Source: Streptomyces diastatochromogenes
GTDB lineage: Bacteria; Actinomycetota; Actinomycetes; Streptomycetales; Streptomycetaceae
Assembly: GCA_026913215.1 (NCBI GenBank)
Contig: JAPTYK010000001.1
Span: forward strand, 744,001-808,000
Direction of reading: 5' to 3'
DNA: 64,000 nt
A model generated the notes under the pieces. The model made no database searches and was not told where the DNA came from. It saw only the letters and a list, made by a program, of their open reading frames with translations. Position 1 is the first letter of the stretch. Each line of letters starts with the position of its first letter. Shown one piece after another: positions 25,974 to 34,723 of this stretch. A program made the position numbers and the translations under genes.

Positions 25974-26801
25974 ATGCTGCGGAATCCACCCCCGCTCGAA
26001 ACCTTCGCCCTGGAGATCGCAGCCCGGCTCCCGGGTGGCTGGACAAGCGAGTTTCACCCCCACCCCTCCTACAGCGATCAGTTCCCGACCGCTGATCGGC
26101 TGTGGGACAACGGTCATGTCGACTGGGCTGTCAGCGAGTTCGTCCTCGGCCACCACGCGGTCCTCACCGGCCCGGCCGGACAAGAGCTCTACATCATCGA
26201 GCGGCCCCTCTACCGCAACCAGTTCCTCGTCGCCGCGCTGGAGCCACCCGGCTGCCTGCCGCATCACTTCCGCGGTGTACCCGAGCCGAACGGCATCGCA
26301 GTCGACGCCGATCCCGTACGGGCCTCCGCCGCGATCACCCATCGGCTCCTCCCCCGGTACGCCCGCGCCGTGGAGACCGTACGCGAGCAGGCCCGGCAGC
26401 GGCCCGCCCCGCCGGCCCATCGCCAGGCCCCGGCCGAGACGAGCGCCGTCACCCTCGTCCGCTACGAGGACGGGCTCCTCGGCGCCCCGTACGGAAGCGT
26501 CCCCGCTGAGGCCCACGATGCCCTGTGCCTGTCCGGATTCCGAAGCGTCCCGGATCAGGGCGCTTTCCTCCTGCCGCACGAGTCCGGGTCCGTCGCCACA
26601 GCCGTACGGATCCAGGTCCTCGCAAACCGGCTCGCCAAGATCGGCATCGGGCTCAACTACCGGCACGCTGCGACAGCACCGGGCGCGAACGTGGTCACCA
26701 CGGCCCGTACTCCCAGGCCCCGGACGAGCCGGACCGCGACAGAGACGGCCCTGCCCTTCCCCGTGGCTCCTGCCCCAGCCCCGTCTCTGCGCCCTCGGTA
26801 A
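25974..26801 (+). CDS. LPGxWT-family protein, 275 aa
   Basis: The first of three related proteins in this element (with 29490-30581 and 35700-36442). Shared features are LPGGWTSEFHPHPSYSD near residue 20, a GHVDWAVSEFVLGHHAVL block, and VDADPVRASAAITHRLLPRY near residue 115. A second domain shared with the 35700 protein reads LVRYEDGLLGAPYG, LCLSGFRSVPDQGAFLLPH and LANRLAKIGIGLNYRHA, an alternating alpha/beta pattern. ATG 25974 is 51 bases after the previous stop. No known family or catalytic motif; the domains look structural or binding. Confidence 0.6.
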   Translation: MLRNPPPLETFALEIAARLPGGWTSEFHPHPSYSDQFPTADRLWDNGHVDWAVSEFVLGHHAVLTGPAGQELYIIERPLYRNQFLVAALEPPGCLPHHFRGVPEPNGIAVDADPVRASAAITHRLLPRYARAVETVREQARQRPAPPAHRQAPAETSAVTLVRYEDGLLGAPYGSVPAEAHDALCLSGFRSVPDQGAFLLPHESGSVATAVRIQVLANRLAKIGIGLNYRHAATAPGANVVTTARTPRPRTSRTATETALPFPVAPAPAPSLRPR

Positions 26802-26836
26802 CTTCCCGGGCCCTGCCGCTGTAGAAGGGATCCTCC

Positions 26837-27370
26837 CTGCCTCACCGACTCCTTCCTTCCGACCGTGTCCCGGAGACGGTCCGCCCGAACGGCTCGGCTC
26901 CGGACAGCGCCGATCTGCCTGACGGACGCTTCCCCTACGGCAACCTGCTGCACACCCTGAGCACCGCCGTCGGCGCGAGTGCGGACGTGCGGGAGACCGC
27001 CGCGGTGCTGCACCAGCTCATAGACAGCGGCGACGGCCTGCTCGCCCGGCTCGCCGAGCTCTTCGACGCCACTGCCGACCGGGCCCGCGCGTACGACCGG
27101 GACGACGGGGACGACGGGGACGACGACGCCTTCTACCTGGCCAAGGGTCTCGCCGACGCCGCCGTCCGGGTGCGGCAGCTCGGCGAAGACCTTCACGTCG
27201 CCCCCGAGCGTATGGCCAGCCTCTCCCGCTCCCGTCGTCGCGCCGCCACCGTCTCACGCCCCGCCGCGACCGCCGGTGCCCACCGCGCCCCCGCCCGGGC
27301 GCGTCCCGTAGCCACTTCCCTCTGGAGCCTTCTTGGGATCTCCCGCCTTCATTGCCCGCCCCACCGCTGA
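26837..27370 (+). CDS. Helical protein with acidic Asp/Gly repeat, 177 aa
   Basis: A GAAGGGA site lies 6 bases before CTG 26837, the only usable start in this frame. The core is helical (NLLHTLSTAVGASADVRETA, GLLARLAELFDATADRARAY, LADAAVRVRQLGEDLHVAPE) and resembles the C-terminal helical domain of the proteins at 28365 and 34990. In the middle is an acidic stretch made of repeats of GACGACGGG (27091-27129), reading DDGDDGDDD. The basic tail overlaps the next gene by 38 bases. Confidence 0.5.
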   Translation: MPHRLLPSDRVPETVRPNGSAPDSADLPDGRFPYGNLLHTLSTAVGASADVRETAAVLHQLIDSGDGLLARLAELFDATADRARAYDRDDGDDGDDDAFYLAKGLADAAVRVRQLGEDLHVAPERMASLSRSRRRAATVSRPAATAGAHRAPARARPVATSLWSLLGISRLHCPPHR

Positions 27371-27587
27371 CGGATACGCCGGCGTGCACCTTCAGTTCGA
27401 CAGCAGCCCACCGAACATGGTCCCGCTGCTGCTGGCCGCCTCCCAGTTCCGCTTCGGCCGGGACCTGGAAGCCCTCAGCCAATACCTCGTGGACGACGTC
27501 GTCTTCGCCTGGGACGAGATCGGGACTGATCTCCTCGACGGATCACCGCCCGGCCTGCTCCAGCGGCTGACCGGCGGCGAGCAGTGA
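27333..27587 (+). CDS. Small protein of unknown function, 84 aa
   Basis: TTG 27333 follows CTGGAG at 8 bases. It reads MGSPAFIARPTADGYAGVHL, then a strand/helix pattern (MVPLLLAASQFRFGRDLEAL, QYLVDDVVFAWDEIGTDLLD). Size and layout resemble a single small alpha/beta domain; distant kinship to the 80-residue domain of the neighbouring genes is possible but not clear. Its stop lies 13 bases before the next ATG, and GTG 27584 overlaps it. Confidence 0.6.
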   Translation: MGSPAFIARPTADGYAGVHLQFDSSPPNMVPLLLAASQFRFGRDLEALSQYLVDDVVFAWDEIGTDLLDGSPPGLLQRLTGGEQ

Positions 27588-27599
27588 CCCAGCCCCGAG

Positions 27600-27914
27600 A
27601 TGACCGGCGTCGTGAACCTCGACGGGACACCCGCCAAACGGGAGGTCATCACCCGGGACAACTCCGGCCATCACCAATGGGGTTACGTCCTCCATCCGGC
27701 CGGCATCGAAGTCATCAGCCGCCAGAACGACCCCTGCGGCCCGGTCATCTCCTGGGACACCGACCCGCGTGCCCAGTTCAGCGAGGCGATGGCGCCGTGG
27801 ATGGCGGACGGCCCGCCGCCGATGTCCCTGCCGCGCGATCTGCCGAAGCTCGCCCCTGCCCCCGCACCACCCTCAGCTCCGGCACGGACCGCCACCCGGC
27901 CGCCACGCCGCTGA
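27600..27914 (+). CDS. Small protein of unknown function, 104 aa
   Basis: The N-terminal 60 residues (VVNLDGTPAKREVITRDNSG, WGYVLHPAGIEVISRQND) form a compact beta pattern, followed by a helix (AQFSEAMAPWMADG) and a Pro/Arg tail. ATG 27600 is used. GTG 27584, which overlaps the previous stop as GTGA, would be a more typical coupled start and reaches the same frame if one base is missing near 27597. No family is recognised. Confidence 0.55.
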   Translation: MTGVVNLDGTPAKREVITRDNSGHHQWGYVLHPAGIEVISRQNDPCGPVISWDTDPRAQFSEAMAPWMADGPPPMSLPRDLPKLAPAPAPPSAPARTATRPPRR

Positions 27915-27936
27915 CCACTCGCCCCAAGGAGTCCTT

Positions 27937-28368
27937 CTGAATCAGCACTTCACCTTCGGCCGACACCCCGACTTCGGGTTCGTGGCCGCCCCCACCGCCA
28001 ACACGCCGCCGCACTTGGGCCATTGGTATCTCACGGCCGAGCAGTTCGAGCCCGTCCCCGGCTTCCAGGGGCTGTACCGGCTGGCCAACCCGGAGTACGA
28101 CGGTGTGCGCCGCACCCGGCAGGCCGTGCACGACCTGCGCCGGCACGGCTTCGACGTCCACGCCGACTACACGCTCGACCCCGCCCAGAGCGCCGGTCCG
28201 CCCCGGATCCAGCCCCGGGCCGGGCTGATGGAACGCCGCTCCCGGATCGCGCAGGCCGCCGGGATCCGCTCCTCGCAGTACCGGCCGGCCGTCACCGTCC
28301 AGGCCACACCCACGTCCCCACGGCCGGCCAGTCCACTCGCCGCTTCCGGACAGGGACGGGCCCGGTGA
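27937..28368 (+). CDS. Alpha/beta repeat-domain protein, 143 aa
   Basis: AAGGAG at 27926-27931 precedes CTG 27937 by 5-6 bases, giving LNQHFTFGRHPDFGFVAAPT. The domain continues through FEPVPGFQGLYRLANPEYD, then TRQAVHDLRRHGFDVHADYT and LDP. This beta-helix-beta-helix pattern, with a GF in the middle and RxxGFxVxxDxxLDP at the end, recurs in six other genes up to 48.3 kb, most clearly in the N-terminus of 47019-48312. The C-terminal 50 residues are basic and unstructured. Role unknown. Confidence 0.6.
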   Translation: MNQHFTFGRHPDFGFVAAPTANTPPHLGHWYLTAEQFEPVPGFQGLYRLANPEYDGVRRTRQAVHDLRRHGFDVHADYTLDPAQSAGPPRIQPRAGLMERRSRIAQAAGIRSSQYRPAVTVQATPTSPRPASPLAASGQGRAR

Positions 28369-29096
28369 CCAAGACCCCGATCAGCATCGTCCGTGGCCGG
28401 GGCGGTGAGGTCGAGGCGGAAGGGCCGATCGACTCGCTCGCCTCCGACCTGCTCTCCCAGGCCGGGTTCGTCCATCAGTACACCCTGAGCGGGACCTGGC
28501 ACCGCCTCCCCTTCGATATGGGCGAGGAATGGGAGAACGTCCACGCCTCCCACGCCGCCGAGGTGCTGCGCGCCGCCCGCTACCCGGTCCAGCTCGATCC
28601 CTCCCTCGCTCCCACCGCCCCGCCACGGGAGACCGTCGGGGACGGTTCCCCGCGCCCTATGCGGGCAGCGGCCCAGACCCTGAAGAGCTGGGCGCAGAAC
28701 ACCAACGGTCTGCGGCAGCCGTACGCGGCGGGGCGTACACTCGCCGCCCTCGCCCAGGGCGACGACAGTCTTCTGCGGCCCGTCGCCGACCTGCTGCTCG
28801 GCACGGCCTCTGCCGTCTCCGCGCTCCCTGGCCCCGCGCATGACCGGGACGCGCGGCGCCTGGCCGAACTCGCCGGAGTCCTGCGGGTGGTGGAGATCGA
28901 GGTCGACCGGATCGCCCTGCGCCTGCAAGCGACCCCTGACCTCGTGTCCTCCGCCGCCCGGCAGCACGCTCACGCAGCGGTCGAGGCTCCGCCGAAGCTG
29001 CAGGCCCTCGTCCATCGCCTCAGCGAACGACGAGCGCGGGAGTACGAGGCCCACCTGCCCCCGCCGGCACCGAGCAGCGGAGGTAGGGGCCGGTGA
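28365..29096 (+). CDS. Alpha/beta domain plus helical domain protein, 243 aa
   Basis: GTG 28365 overlaps the upstream stop as GTGA. Residues 1-95 carry the element's 80-residue alpha/beta domain (ISIVRGRGGEVEAEG, LLSQAGFVHQYTLSGTWHRL, AAEVLRAARYPVQLDPSLAP). Residues 105-220 are helical (SLLRPVADLLLGTASAVSAL, ELAGVLRVVEIEVDRIALRL), matching the second halves of the proteins at 34990 and 36439. No catalytic motif is visible. Coupling to both neighbours suggests they act as one set. Confidence 0.6.
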   Translation: MTKTPISIVRGRGGEVEAEGPIDSLASDLLSQAGFVHQYTLSGTWHRLPFDMGEEWENVHASHAAEVLRAARYPVQLDPSLAPTAPPRETVGDGSPRPMRAAAQTLKSWAQNTNGLRQPYAAGRTLAALAQGDDSLLRPVADLLLGTASAVSALPGPAHDRDARRLAELAGVLRVVEIEVDRIALRLQATPDLVSSAARQHAHAAVEAPPKLQALVHRLSERRAREYEAHLPPPAPSSGGRGR

Positions 29097-29503
29097 GCCC
29101 GGACCGTCCGCAGGCGCCATCCGGCACCGAGCTACGCAGGCGGGCCCGAGCCGAAGCCCTTCCTTTCTTCTCCGCTCTCGCGCTTGCCGACCCGGCCGAC
29201 CTGGTACGGGCCTGGACGCGCCAGCTGACCCTCGCGGGCTCTGCCGCCCAGGTCCACGTCCTCGTCGACACCCTGACCGGCACCGAAACCAGCACGCTCC
29301 TCGCCCTGCGGGACTTCCTTCACGCCACCGCCACCTGGTGCCACGACCGCGGCCAGCCGGCGCTCGCCGAGCGCTACCTGCGCACCGGCGACCTCTTCGA
29401 CATCGCCGACCGGCAGCTCTACCAGCTCGGCATCGACCACCTCACCGCCCTCCACCCCCAAGCCGCTCCGACCGAAAAGGAGGCCATCCCTGAATCCCAC
29501 TGA
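29093..29503 (+). CDS. Small helical protein, 136 aa
   Basis: GTG 29093 overlaps the upstream stop. The protein is nearly all helix: LRRRARAEALPFFSALALAD, LVRAWTRQLTLAGSAAQVHV, TLLALRDFLHATATWCHDRG and LAERYLRTGDLFDIADRQLY. The final 14 bases overlap the next gene, whose binding site lies within this gene's 3' end. A helical bundle of unknown role. Confidence 0.6.
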   Translation: MSPDRPQAPSGTELRRRARAEALPFFSALALADPADLVRAWTRQLTLAGSAAQVHVLVDTLTGTETSTLLALRDFLHATATWCHDRGQPALAERYLRTGDLFDIADRQLYQLGIDHLTALHPQAAPTEKEAIPESH

Positions 29504-30581
29504 CCTGGCTTTGTTCGCCCAAGCGGCCGGCAGCGCCGCCGGCCGCTCCTCCACCGAGATCACGTTGTTCACGAGCGAGCACGACGGCGTCGTCGGGCTC
29601 GTCGACGGTGCCAACTGGCGCTGGGCCCATACCGCGATGGAGCTCGCCGGGTTCGAGAAGACCGAAGACGGCAACAAGGCCGTTCCGCTGAGCGATCTCG
29701 ACCACGCCCGCGAGGCCCTGCTCACCCTGGGCGTGGTCGCCCAGCTCGCCGGCATCACCGTCACCGCGAGCGGTGAGACCTACGTCGGGGACTTCGCCCG
29801 CGACCTGGTGGAGCACCTCCCCGGCAGGTGGACGGTGAAGGTCGAGAACTACGCGATGAAGCTATGGCAAGGGGACCTCGCCGACTGCCTGTGGAGCACC
29901 GGGCACGTGGCGAGCACTCTGGAGAATCACCGTGTCGCGCGGGTGGCAATTCTCCGGCGCGACGACGGAGCAGAACTCACCGTCCTGCGGGACCCCCGGC
30001 AGGACCTGTACCACGTGGGCGCCCTGCATCCACGCGACATCGCCCCCGACGGGCTCGTGACTCCTCCCCCGGGCGTGAGCGTGCAGCCGACACCGTCCTC
30101 GGCCGCCGACGTAGTCAACACGCGCCTGTTGCCGGCCTACGCGCGGGCCGTTCTGCACTGCCGGGTCAACTCCCTGGAAGAGGACCTGTCCTGGACACGC
30201 GAGGCGTATGAGGCGGGCACCATCCCCGAGCCGCCTCCGGCAGATCTGGTGGATTCTTTCGCACGGTTCGCCACGACCGCGCCGCTCGTCATCGCCACCG
30301 TGCGCGCCCTGGGCACGCTCAACGAGCACGAGACGGCCTTCCTCCGGGAGGTGGAGAGCATCGCCGTGGCACCGGTCTCCGGCACCGGCCCGGCCCCTGT
30401 CGTGGCGCATCCCGATCCCCTGGGCTGGTGGTTGATCGAGGGCGGCGACGGACTGGTCGAGCTGGCGCTGCGCACCGTCGAGAACGCCGAACCCGCCGCC
30501 GCGAAGACCTCCCTTGTCGTCGGCCCGGTGCGGGCGTTGCCTCCCGTACCCCGCTCTCCCTCCCCAGCACCACGCCGGTGA
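29490..30581 (+). CDS. Two-domain alpha/beta and LPGxWT protein, 363 aa
   Basis: AAAAGGAGG at 29475-29483 is 6 bases before CTG 29490. Residues 20-95 are the 80-residue alpha/beta domain (EITLFTSEHDGVVGLVDGA, HTAMELAGFEKTEDGNKAVP). Residues 100-240 are the LPGxWT domain (LVEHLPGRWTVKVENYAMKL, LWSTGHVASTLENHRVARVA, VVNTRLLPAYARAVLHCRVN). A helical and then strand-rich C-terminal part follows. It therefore fuses the two domain types found separately in neighbouring genes. No enzyme motif is visible. Confidence 0.6.
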   Translation: MNPTDLALFAQAAGSAAGRSSTEITLFTSEHDGVVGLVDGANWRWAHTAMELAGFEKTEDGNKAVPLSDLDHAREALLTLGVVAQLAGITVTASGETYVGDFARDLVEHLPGRWTVKVENYAMKLWQGDLADCLWSTGHVASTLENHRVARVAILRRDDGAELTVLRDPRQDLYHVGALHPRDIAPDGLVTPPPGVSVQPTPSSAADVVNTRLLPAYARAVLHCRVNSLEEDLSWTREAYEAGTIPEPPPADLVDSFARFATTAPLVIATVRALGTLNEHETAFLREVESIAVAPVSGTGPAPVVAHPDPLGWWLIEGGDGLVELALRTVENAEPAAAKTSLVVGPVRALPPVPRSPSPAPRR

Positions 30582-31761
30582 CCCGGATCCCTTCTGCCTC
30601 TGGAGATTCCATCGGCTCACCGTCTGCCGCCGATGCGGCGATCGACGCCCTGACCACCTACGCCAGCCGGTACGCGGAGCTCACGGCCCGCGCCGACAAA
30701 GCCGCCCGGCAGGCCCGGCACGGCATCGGCTGGCCCGACTGCATCGCCGTGGAGCGGAAGATCGAGGCCGAACGGCACCGGGAGCAGACCGAGGCGTTCG
30801 CCGAACTGCTCCCGCACACCGCTCTCCTCATCGGCCGTGCTCGCGCCGCCCTGCTGTTCCAGCCTCCGGCCCGGCACCTCGCCGGGTGGGGCTTGCTCGT
30901 GGACGACCTGGAGGTCGCCGCGGACCTGGCCCGCGACCGCCTCGCTCGCCAGACGGGCGACGGCACCGCGGTCCTTCGCCATTGCCAGGTCACCTGGGCC
31001 GAGCGGGCGCGGTTCCTCAAGGACCTCGCCGTCCAGGACGCGCCGCCGCTTCCCGGGCCCGAACTCCCGCCTGCGGAGGAAGCACGGTGGACCGCCCATG
31101 CCAAGGACGTCCGGCACCGCCACATGATGTACCTGTACGAGTTCCGGTACGACGCCGCGGGCCGGCAGCTCACCGTCGTCGGCGTCCCGGACCTCGACGA
31201 TCCCATCGACGACTGCGCGCTGATCGTGGCCGGGGACGTCGACAGCCCCACGATGCGGGTCCTGGGCCGGTACGACACCTACGACCAGGCCCTGGCCGCC
31301 CTGCCGCCGCCCGTCCAGCCCGGTGTCCTGCACCCGCGCGGACGATTCCCCCAAGGCGCGGGCGCGATTCCGGCGCTGGCCGATCTCATCGAGGACGTCG
31401 CCGGCGCCACGCACAGCCAGACGGTCGCCGAGGTACTCGGCCATGTGGCCAGCAATGGCACCGGCCCCTGCCACCTGTCCCAGCTCTCCGACCTCCTGGG
31501 CGAGTGCGCCGACTTCGCCCTCGCCACCGAGACGGTCGCAGGTAGGGACCTGTCGGTGCGGCTACGGGAACTGACCGTCCAGACCGATCTCCTCGATCAC
31601 CAGCTCCGGCAGGCGCTCTTCGCCTTCGAGGACACCGTCGCCGTCCTGCCCCGCACCGCACCCCGCGGCCCCGGCACATCAAGCCCCCGCCCCCGGTGCG
31701 GACCACCCCGCCGCCCGCGCCCGCCCAGGCCACGCTGCCCCGCGTCCCGCGCCGCCTCTAA
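30578..31761 (+). CDS. Large helical protein, about 394 aa, one frameshift
   Basis: GTG 30578 overlaps the upstream stop. The protein is rich in long helices (LTTYASRYAELTARADKAAR, LLVDDLEVAADLARDRLARQ, FEDTVAVLPRTAPRG) with a beta insert (LYEFRYDAAGRQLTVVGVPD, MRVLGRYDTYDQALAALPPP). The frame shifts near 31676, giving a Pro-rich end (IKPPPPVRTTPPPAPAQATL) and a TAA stop at 31759-31761, unusual in such GC-rich DNA. Without the correction the frame would run on into the next gene. No family is recognised. Confidence 0.55.
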
Positions 31762-31814
31762 CTCCAGCGGGCCGCGGGCGAACCTTCGCCTCCTCCCGGA
31801 AAGTCCCCGCCTCC

Positions 31815-33109
31815 TTGCTCCTGGCCGAACGCCCTCTCGCCCCACCGCCCGTGACCTACCGGGCCGTTCTGGGCACACGCCACGTCCTGCGCCTGCTGGC
31901 CGGCACCCTGACCGGCCGGATACCCAGCGGCATGGTCGCCGTCTCCCTGGTCCTGTGGGTCACCGGCGGCGGAGGGTCGCTGACGACGGCCAGCACGCTC
32001 GCCGCCGTCTACGGGCTGGCCGCCAGCGTCACCCAGCCGGTGAAGGGCGGCTCATGGACCGGCACGGGCAGACCCGCGTGAGCGCGCCGGCCGCCGTCAT
32101 CGCCAGCGGTAGCCTGCTCGCCCTGCCCGTCATCGGGCCGGGCGGCAGCAGGTGGGCGATCGGCGCCGCCGTCGCGCTCGCCGGCCTTGCCACCCCGCCG
32201 CTGGAGTCGGGGCTGAGGTCGCTGTGGCCGAGCGTCGTCACCGACCCGGGGCAGCGGAAGGTCATCCAGGCTCTCGACACCGGATCCCAGGGCCTGATGT
32301 ACGTCACTGGCCCGCTCCTGGCCACCTGGCTCGCCGCCACGTTCGGCGCCGATACCGCTCTGACCGCGGCCTCCGCGCTCGGTCTCTTCGGCACCGCCGC
32401 CGTCCTCACCTCCAGGCCCTCGCGCACCTGGCGCCCCCACCGCGAGGAGACCGTCGGGATCACCGGGCCTGCGAAGCGGCAGCGGCTCGCCAGCGGCGGC
32501 ATGGTCCTGGTGTGCACCGGGCTCGCTGCCCTCGGCGTGTCCTTGGGAGGGCTGGGCGTCTGGGCCGCCGCCCTCGCCGAGACGCACCTCACCGCCTGGC
32601 TGACCGGTGTACTGCCCGCCGCGTTCTCCACCGGCTCGTTCCTCGGCGGCCTGCTCTTCGCCCGCCTCCCCGCCGCGCCGCACCCGCCACCCAACTCGGC
32701 TGCACGGCAGCGCTGTTCGCTGCCGGGTGGCTGGGGCTGCTGACCCAGCCGGGACCCCAGGCGGCGATCGTCGCCGCCGCCCTGCCGGGACTGTTCCTCA
32801 CCATGGTCATCACCTGCGGATTCGAGACCATCGACGCTCTCGCCCCGCCTCGCGGACCACCGAGGCGTACTCGTGGCTGATCCTCGCCGTCGGCACCGGG
32901 CAGGCCGCGGGCACCGTCCTCGCCGGCACCCTCGCCGACCGCCTCCTCGGCCTGTCAGCGCTTCCTGCCGCCGGCGCCATCCTCGCCACCGCCGTCTTCA
33001 CGCTCTCCCGGCCCGTACTCGGGCCCCGCCGCCGACCCGGCCGGCACCGCCGGACCTCCACCCCACCGACCCGTCCTCTCGACAAAGGAGAAACGTTCAT
33101 GCCCGTTAA
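31815..33109 (+). CDS. MFS transporter, several frameshifts
   Basis: TTG 31815 opens LLAERPLAPPPVTYRAVLGT and then successive hydrophobic helices: MVAVSLVLWVTGGGGSLTTA, VALAGLATPPLESGLRSLWP, YVTGPLLATWLAATFGADTA, MVLVCTGLAALGVSLGGLGV, LGCTAALFAAGWLGLLTQ and AYSWLILAVGTGQAAGTVLA. LMDRHGQTR is the usual loop between helices 2 and 3 of a major facilitator. The pieces sit in three frames, with shifts near 32050, 32690, 32740 and 32860. About 12 helices can be counted, so this is an exporter-type MFS protein of about 430 residues. The end is uncertain and may overlap the next gene. It is unrelated in detail to the fused transporter at 7455. Confidence 0.65.
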
Positions 33110-33596
33110 GACCGTCTGGACCGTCATCCATACCTGCGGACACGAGGTCACCCACAACCTCGCCGACCGGGCAGCCGACCGCCGGGCCGGCTTCGCCCGC
33201 TGGCTCACCGGCCGCGAGTGCACCGACTGCTGGAAGACCGCCCGCGACGCCGACACCGTCGCGAAGAACCAGTGGCTCGCCGCCCGACGCGCGGAAGAGC
33301 AGGCCGCAGCCGCCCAGTGGGCCGAGCAGTTCGACATGCCGCCGCTGGAGGGGCCCGAGCGGGCCCTGGCCTGGGGCGAACGCTCCCGGTTCCAGCTGGT
33401 CACCGCCGCATACACGGCCCTGGTCAGCGAAGGCACCTGGGACGAGGCGGACTGGGCGGTCCTGGAGGAGAAGATCCGCACGATCAGCCGCGCCGGGTGG
33501 TGGATCGACCAGCGAGACGCCGAAGGCACCGACCTCCCCGAGCTGCTCGACGCCGCCACGAGCGACGACATCGGCACCGAGAACCCGCACCACTGA
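33099..33596 (+). CDS. Zinc-finger-like protein, 165 aa
   Basis: ATG 33099 follows AAAGGAG at the normal distance. The N-terminus has TCGHEV and, 30 residues later, ECTDCWK, a CxH/CxxC arrangement that could hold one zinc ion. The middle is a charged helix (ADTVAKNQWLAARRAEEQAA), and the C-terminal half is helical with Trp residues (EGTWDEADWAVLEEKIRTIS). Similar CGH..CxxC proteins are common on Streptomyces mobile elements; function is unknown. A terminator follows directly. Confidence 0.65.
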   Translation: MPVKTVWTVIHTCGHEVTHNLADRAADRRAGFARWLTGRECTDCWKTARDADTVAKNQWLAARRAEEQAAAAQWAEQFDMPPLEGPERALAWGERSRFQLVTAAYTALVSEGTWDEADWAVLEEKIRTISRAGWWIDQRDAEGTDLPELLDAATSDDIGTENPHH

Positions 33597-33600
33597 CACC

Positions 33601-33632
33601 CGGCTTCGCGGCCCCGCCCCGGGGCGAAGCCG
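33601..33632 (+). terminator. Hairpin terminator
   Basis: CGGCTTCGC (33601-33609) pairs with GCGAAGCCG (33624-33632) around a C/G-rich loop that can extend the stem. It lies four bases after the stop of the zinc-finger-like gene and before a possible operator, so it probably ends the first plus-strand operon. Confidence 0.7.
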
Positions 33633-33653
33633 CACACATATAGCGCACGTCCG

Positions 33654-33670
33654 CCGGTTAGCCTAACCGG
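33654..33670. promoter_or_regulatory. 17-bp palindrome, possible operator
   Basis: CCGGTTAGCCTAACCGG has 8-base arms around a single central base. It differs from the 12932-12948 site at two positions and also shares the following GATTT. It sits between a terminator and the gene starting at 33736, where a new transcript would be expected to begin. Confidence 0.55.
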
Positions 33671-33735
33671 CCGATTTCCAGACCATGGAGTCCTGCCCCC
33701 AACACCACCTGCGGCTTTCTACGGAAGGACTCACC

Positions 33736-34154
33736 GTGCCCGAACCCACCCGTCCCGCGTTCGCACCCGCCGACACGATCACCGCCGATCGCGACATCAC
33801 CCATACCCACTTCGCCCCCGGTGACCAGGTCGTGGTGATCAAGGGCGTCGCCGACGGCGAACTGTGGGGCGACGCGATGACCGTCGTGGCGCCCTCCTGG
33901 CACATCCCGACCGACGAGGACGGATGGCGGGTGCGCAACCCCCTCGGCGGCGCGCAGTCGTTCACCACCGCGCACCCCGTTACCTCGTCCACCTATCCAA
34001 GCGGTGCCCCGACTGCCTGATCTATCTGCGCGCCCTGGAGGACTACCTGCTCCCGAAGATCGTCGGCACGGAGCAGGTCGACCTCGGCTGGTACCGGGTG
34101 ACCGACCGCGGCCAGCTCCTCCACGTCTCGGACACGAAGGCGGCCGGCCGATGA
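33736..34154 (+). CDS. Unidentified protein, about 139 aa, one frameshift
   Basis: GTG 33736 follows GGAAGGA. The first part is beta-rich (GDQVVVIKGVADGELWGDAM, VVAPSWHIPTDEDGW). After a one-base shift near 33972 it continues YLVHLSKRCPDCLIYLRALE and WYRVTDRGQLLHVSDTKAA, stopping at 34152-34154 so that the next ATG overlaps the stop. RCPDC is a potential metal site. First gene after the 33654 palindrome; coupled to the relaxase-like gene. Confidence 0.55.
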
Positions 34155-34711
34155 TCATCCGCATCCACGAGCGGGCTACCGACGTCGGGCCCGTGCTCGG
34201 CGACGACGTTCTCGGCACCCCGCTCCCCTATGAGGAGAAGCTCGCCGCCGGCACGATCGTGGCCTACTGGCCGGGGCTGGACGCGTACACGGCCGCCGGT
34301 GAACCGGAGTCGTGGACAGTGCTGAACTGGGCCGAGCACCTCTCCGATCCGCTGCACGAGCATCCCTTCGCGGAGAGCCCCGCAGGCGACCGGCGGGCCG
34401 TGTTCCGCCTGGCCGTCCGCCTGGCGCCCGAAGACCGGACGCTGACCAGGCAGGAGTGGGCCGAGGTCGCTCACCGCATCGCCCGCGCCGCCGGCATCGA
34501 GATCCCCGGCGACGACCAGGGCTGCCGGTGGGTCGCCCTCCAGCTCCGTCCACACCGTCTCGACCTGATCGCCAACCTCATCCGGCTCGACGGCACCTGG
34601 CAGCGACAGCCCACCGGCCTTCCGCACCGCCTGGCCACCGAAACCCGGCGGCTAGAGGGCGAGCTCGGCCTCCTCACCCCGGCACGCTCGCCGTCCCCAC
34701 CGACCGCATGA
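34151..34711 (+). CDS. Relaxase-like protein lacking the HUH histidines, 186 aa
   Basis: It aligns by eye with the N-terminal domain of Streptomyces relaxase/mobilisation nucleases: an MIxKIH-type opening (MIIRIHERATDVGPVL), then APEDRTLTRQEWAEVAHRIA, CRWVALQLRPHRLDLIANLI and RLDG. In active family members the last block carries the HxDHxHLV metal-binding histidines; here RPHRLDLI stands in its place, keeping at most one His. It would therefore bind but probably not nick DNA, perhaps as a regulator of transfer. ATG 34151 overlaps the upstream stop as ATGA. No full-length relaxase is seen elsewhere in the window. Confidence 0.6.
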   Translation: MIIRIHERATDVGPVLGDDVLGTPLPYEEKLAAGTIVAYWPGLDAYTAAGEPESWTVLNWAEHLSDPLHEHPFAESPAGDRRAVFRLAVRLAPEDRTLTRQEWAEVAHRIARAAGIEIPGDDQGCRWVALQLRPHRLDLIANLIRLDGTWQRQPTGLPHRLATETRRLEGELGLLTPARSPSPPTA

Positions 34712-34723
34712 CCCCTGACAGAG

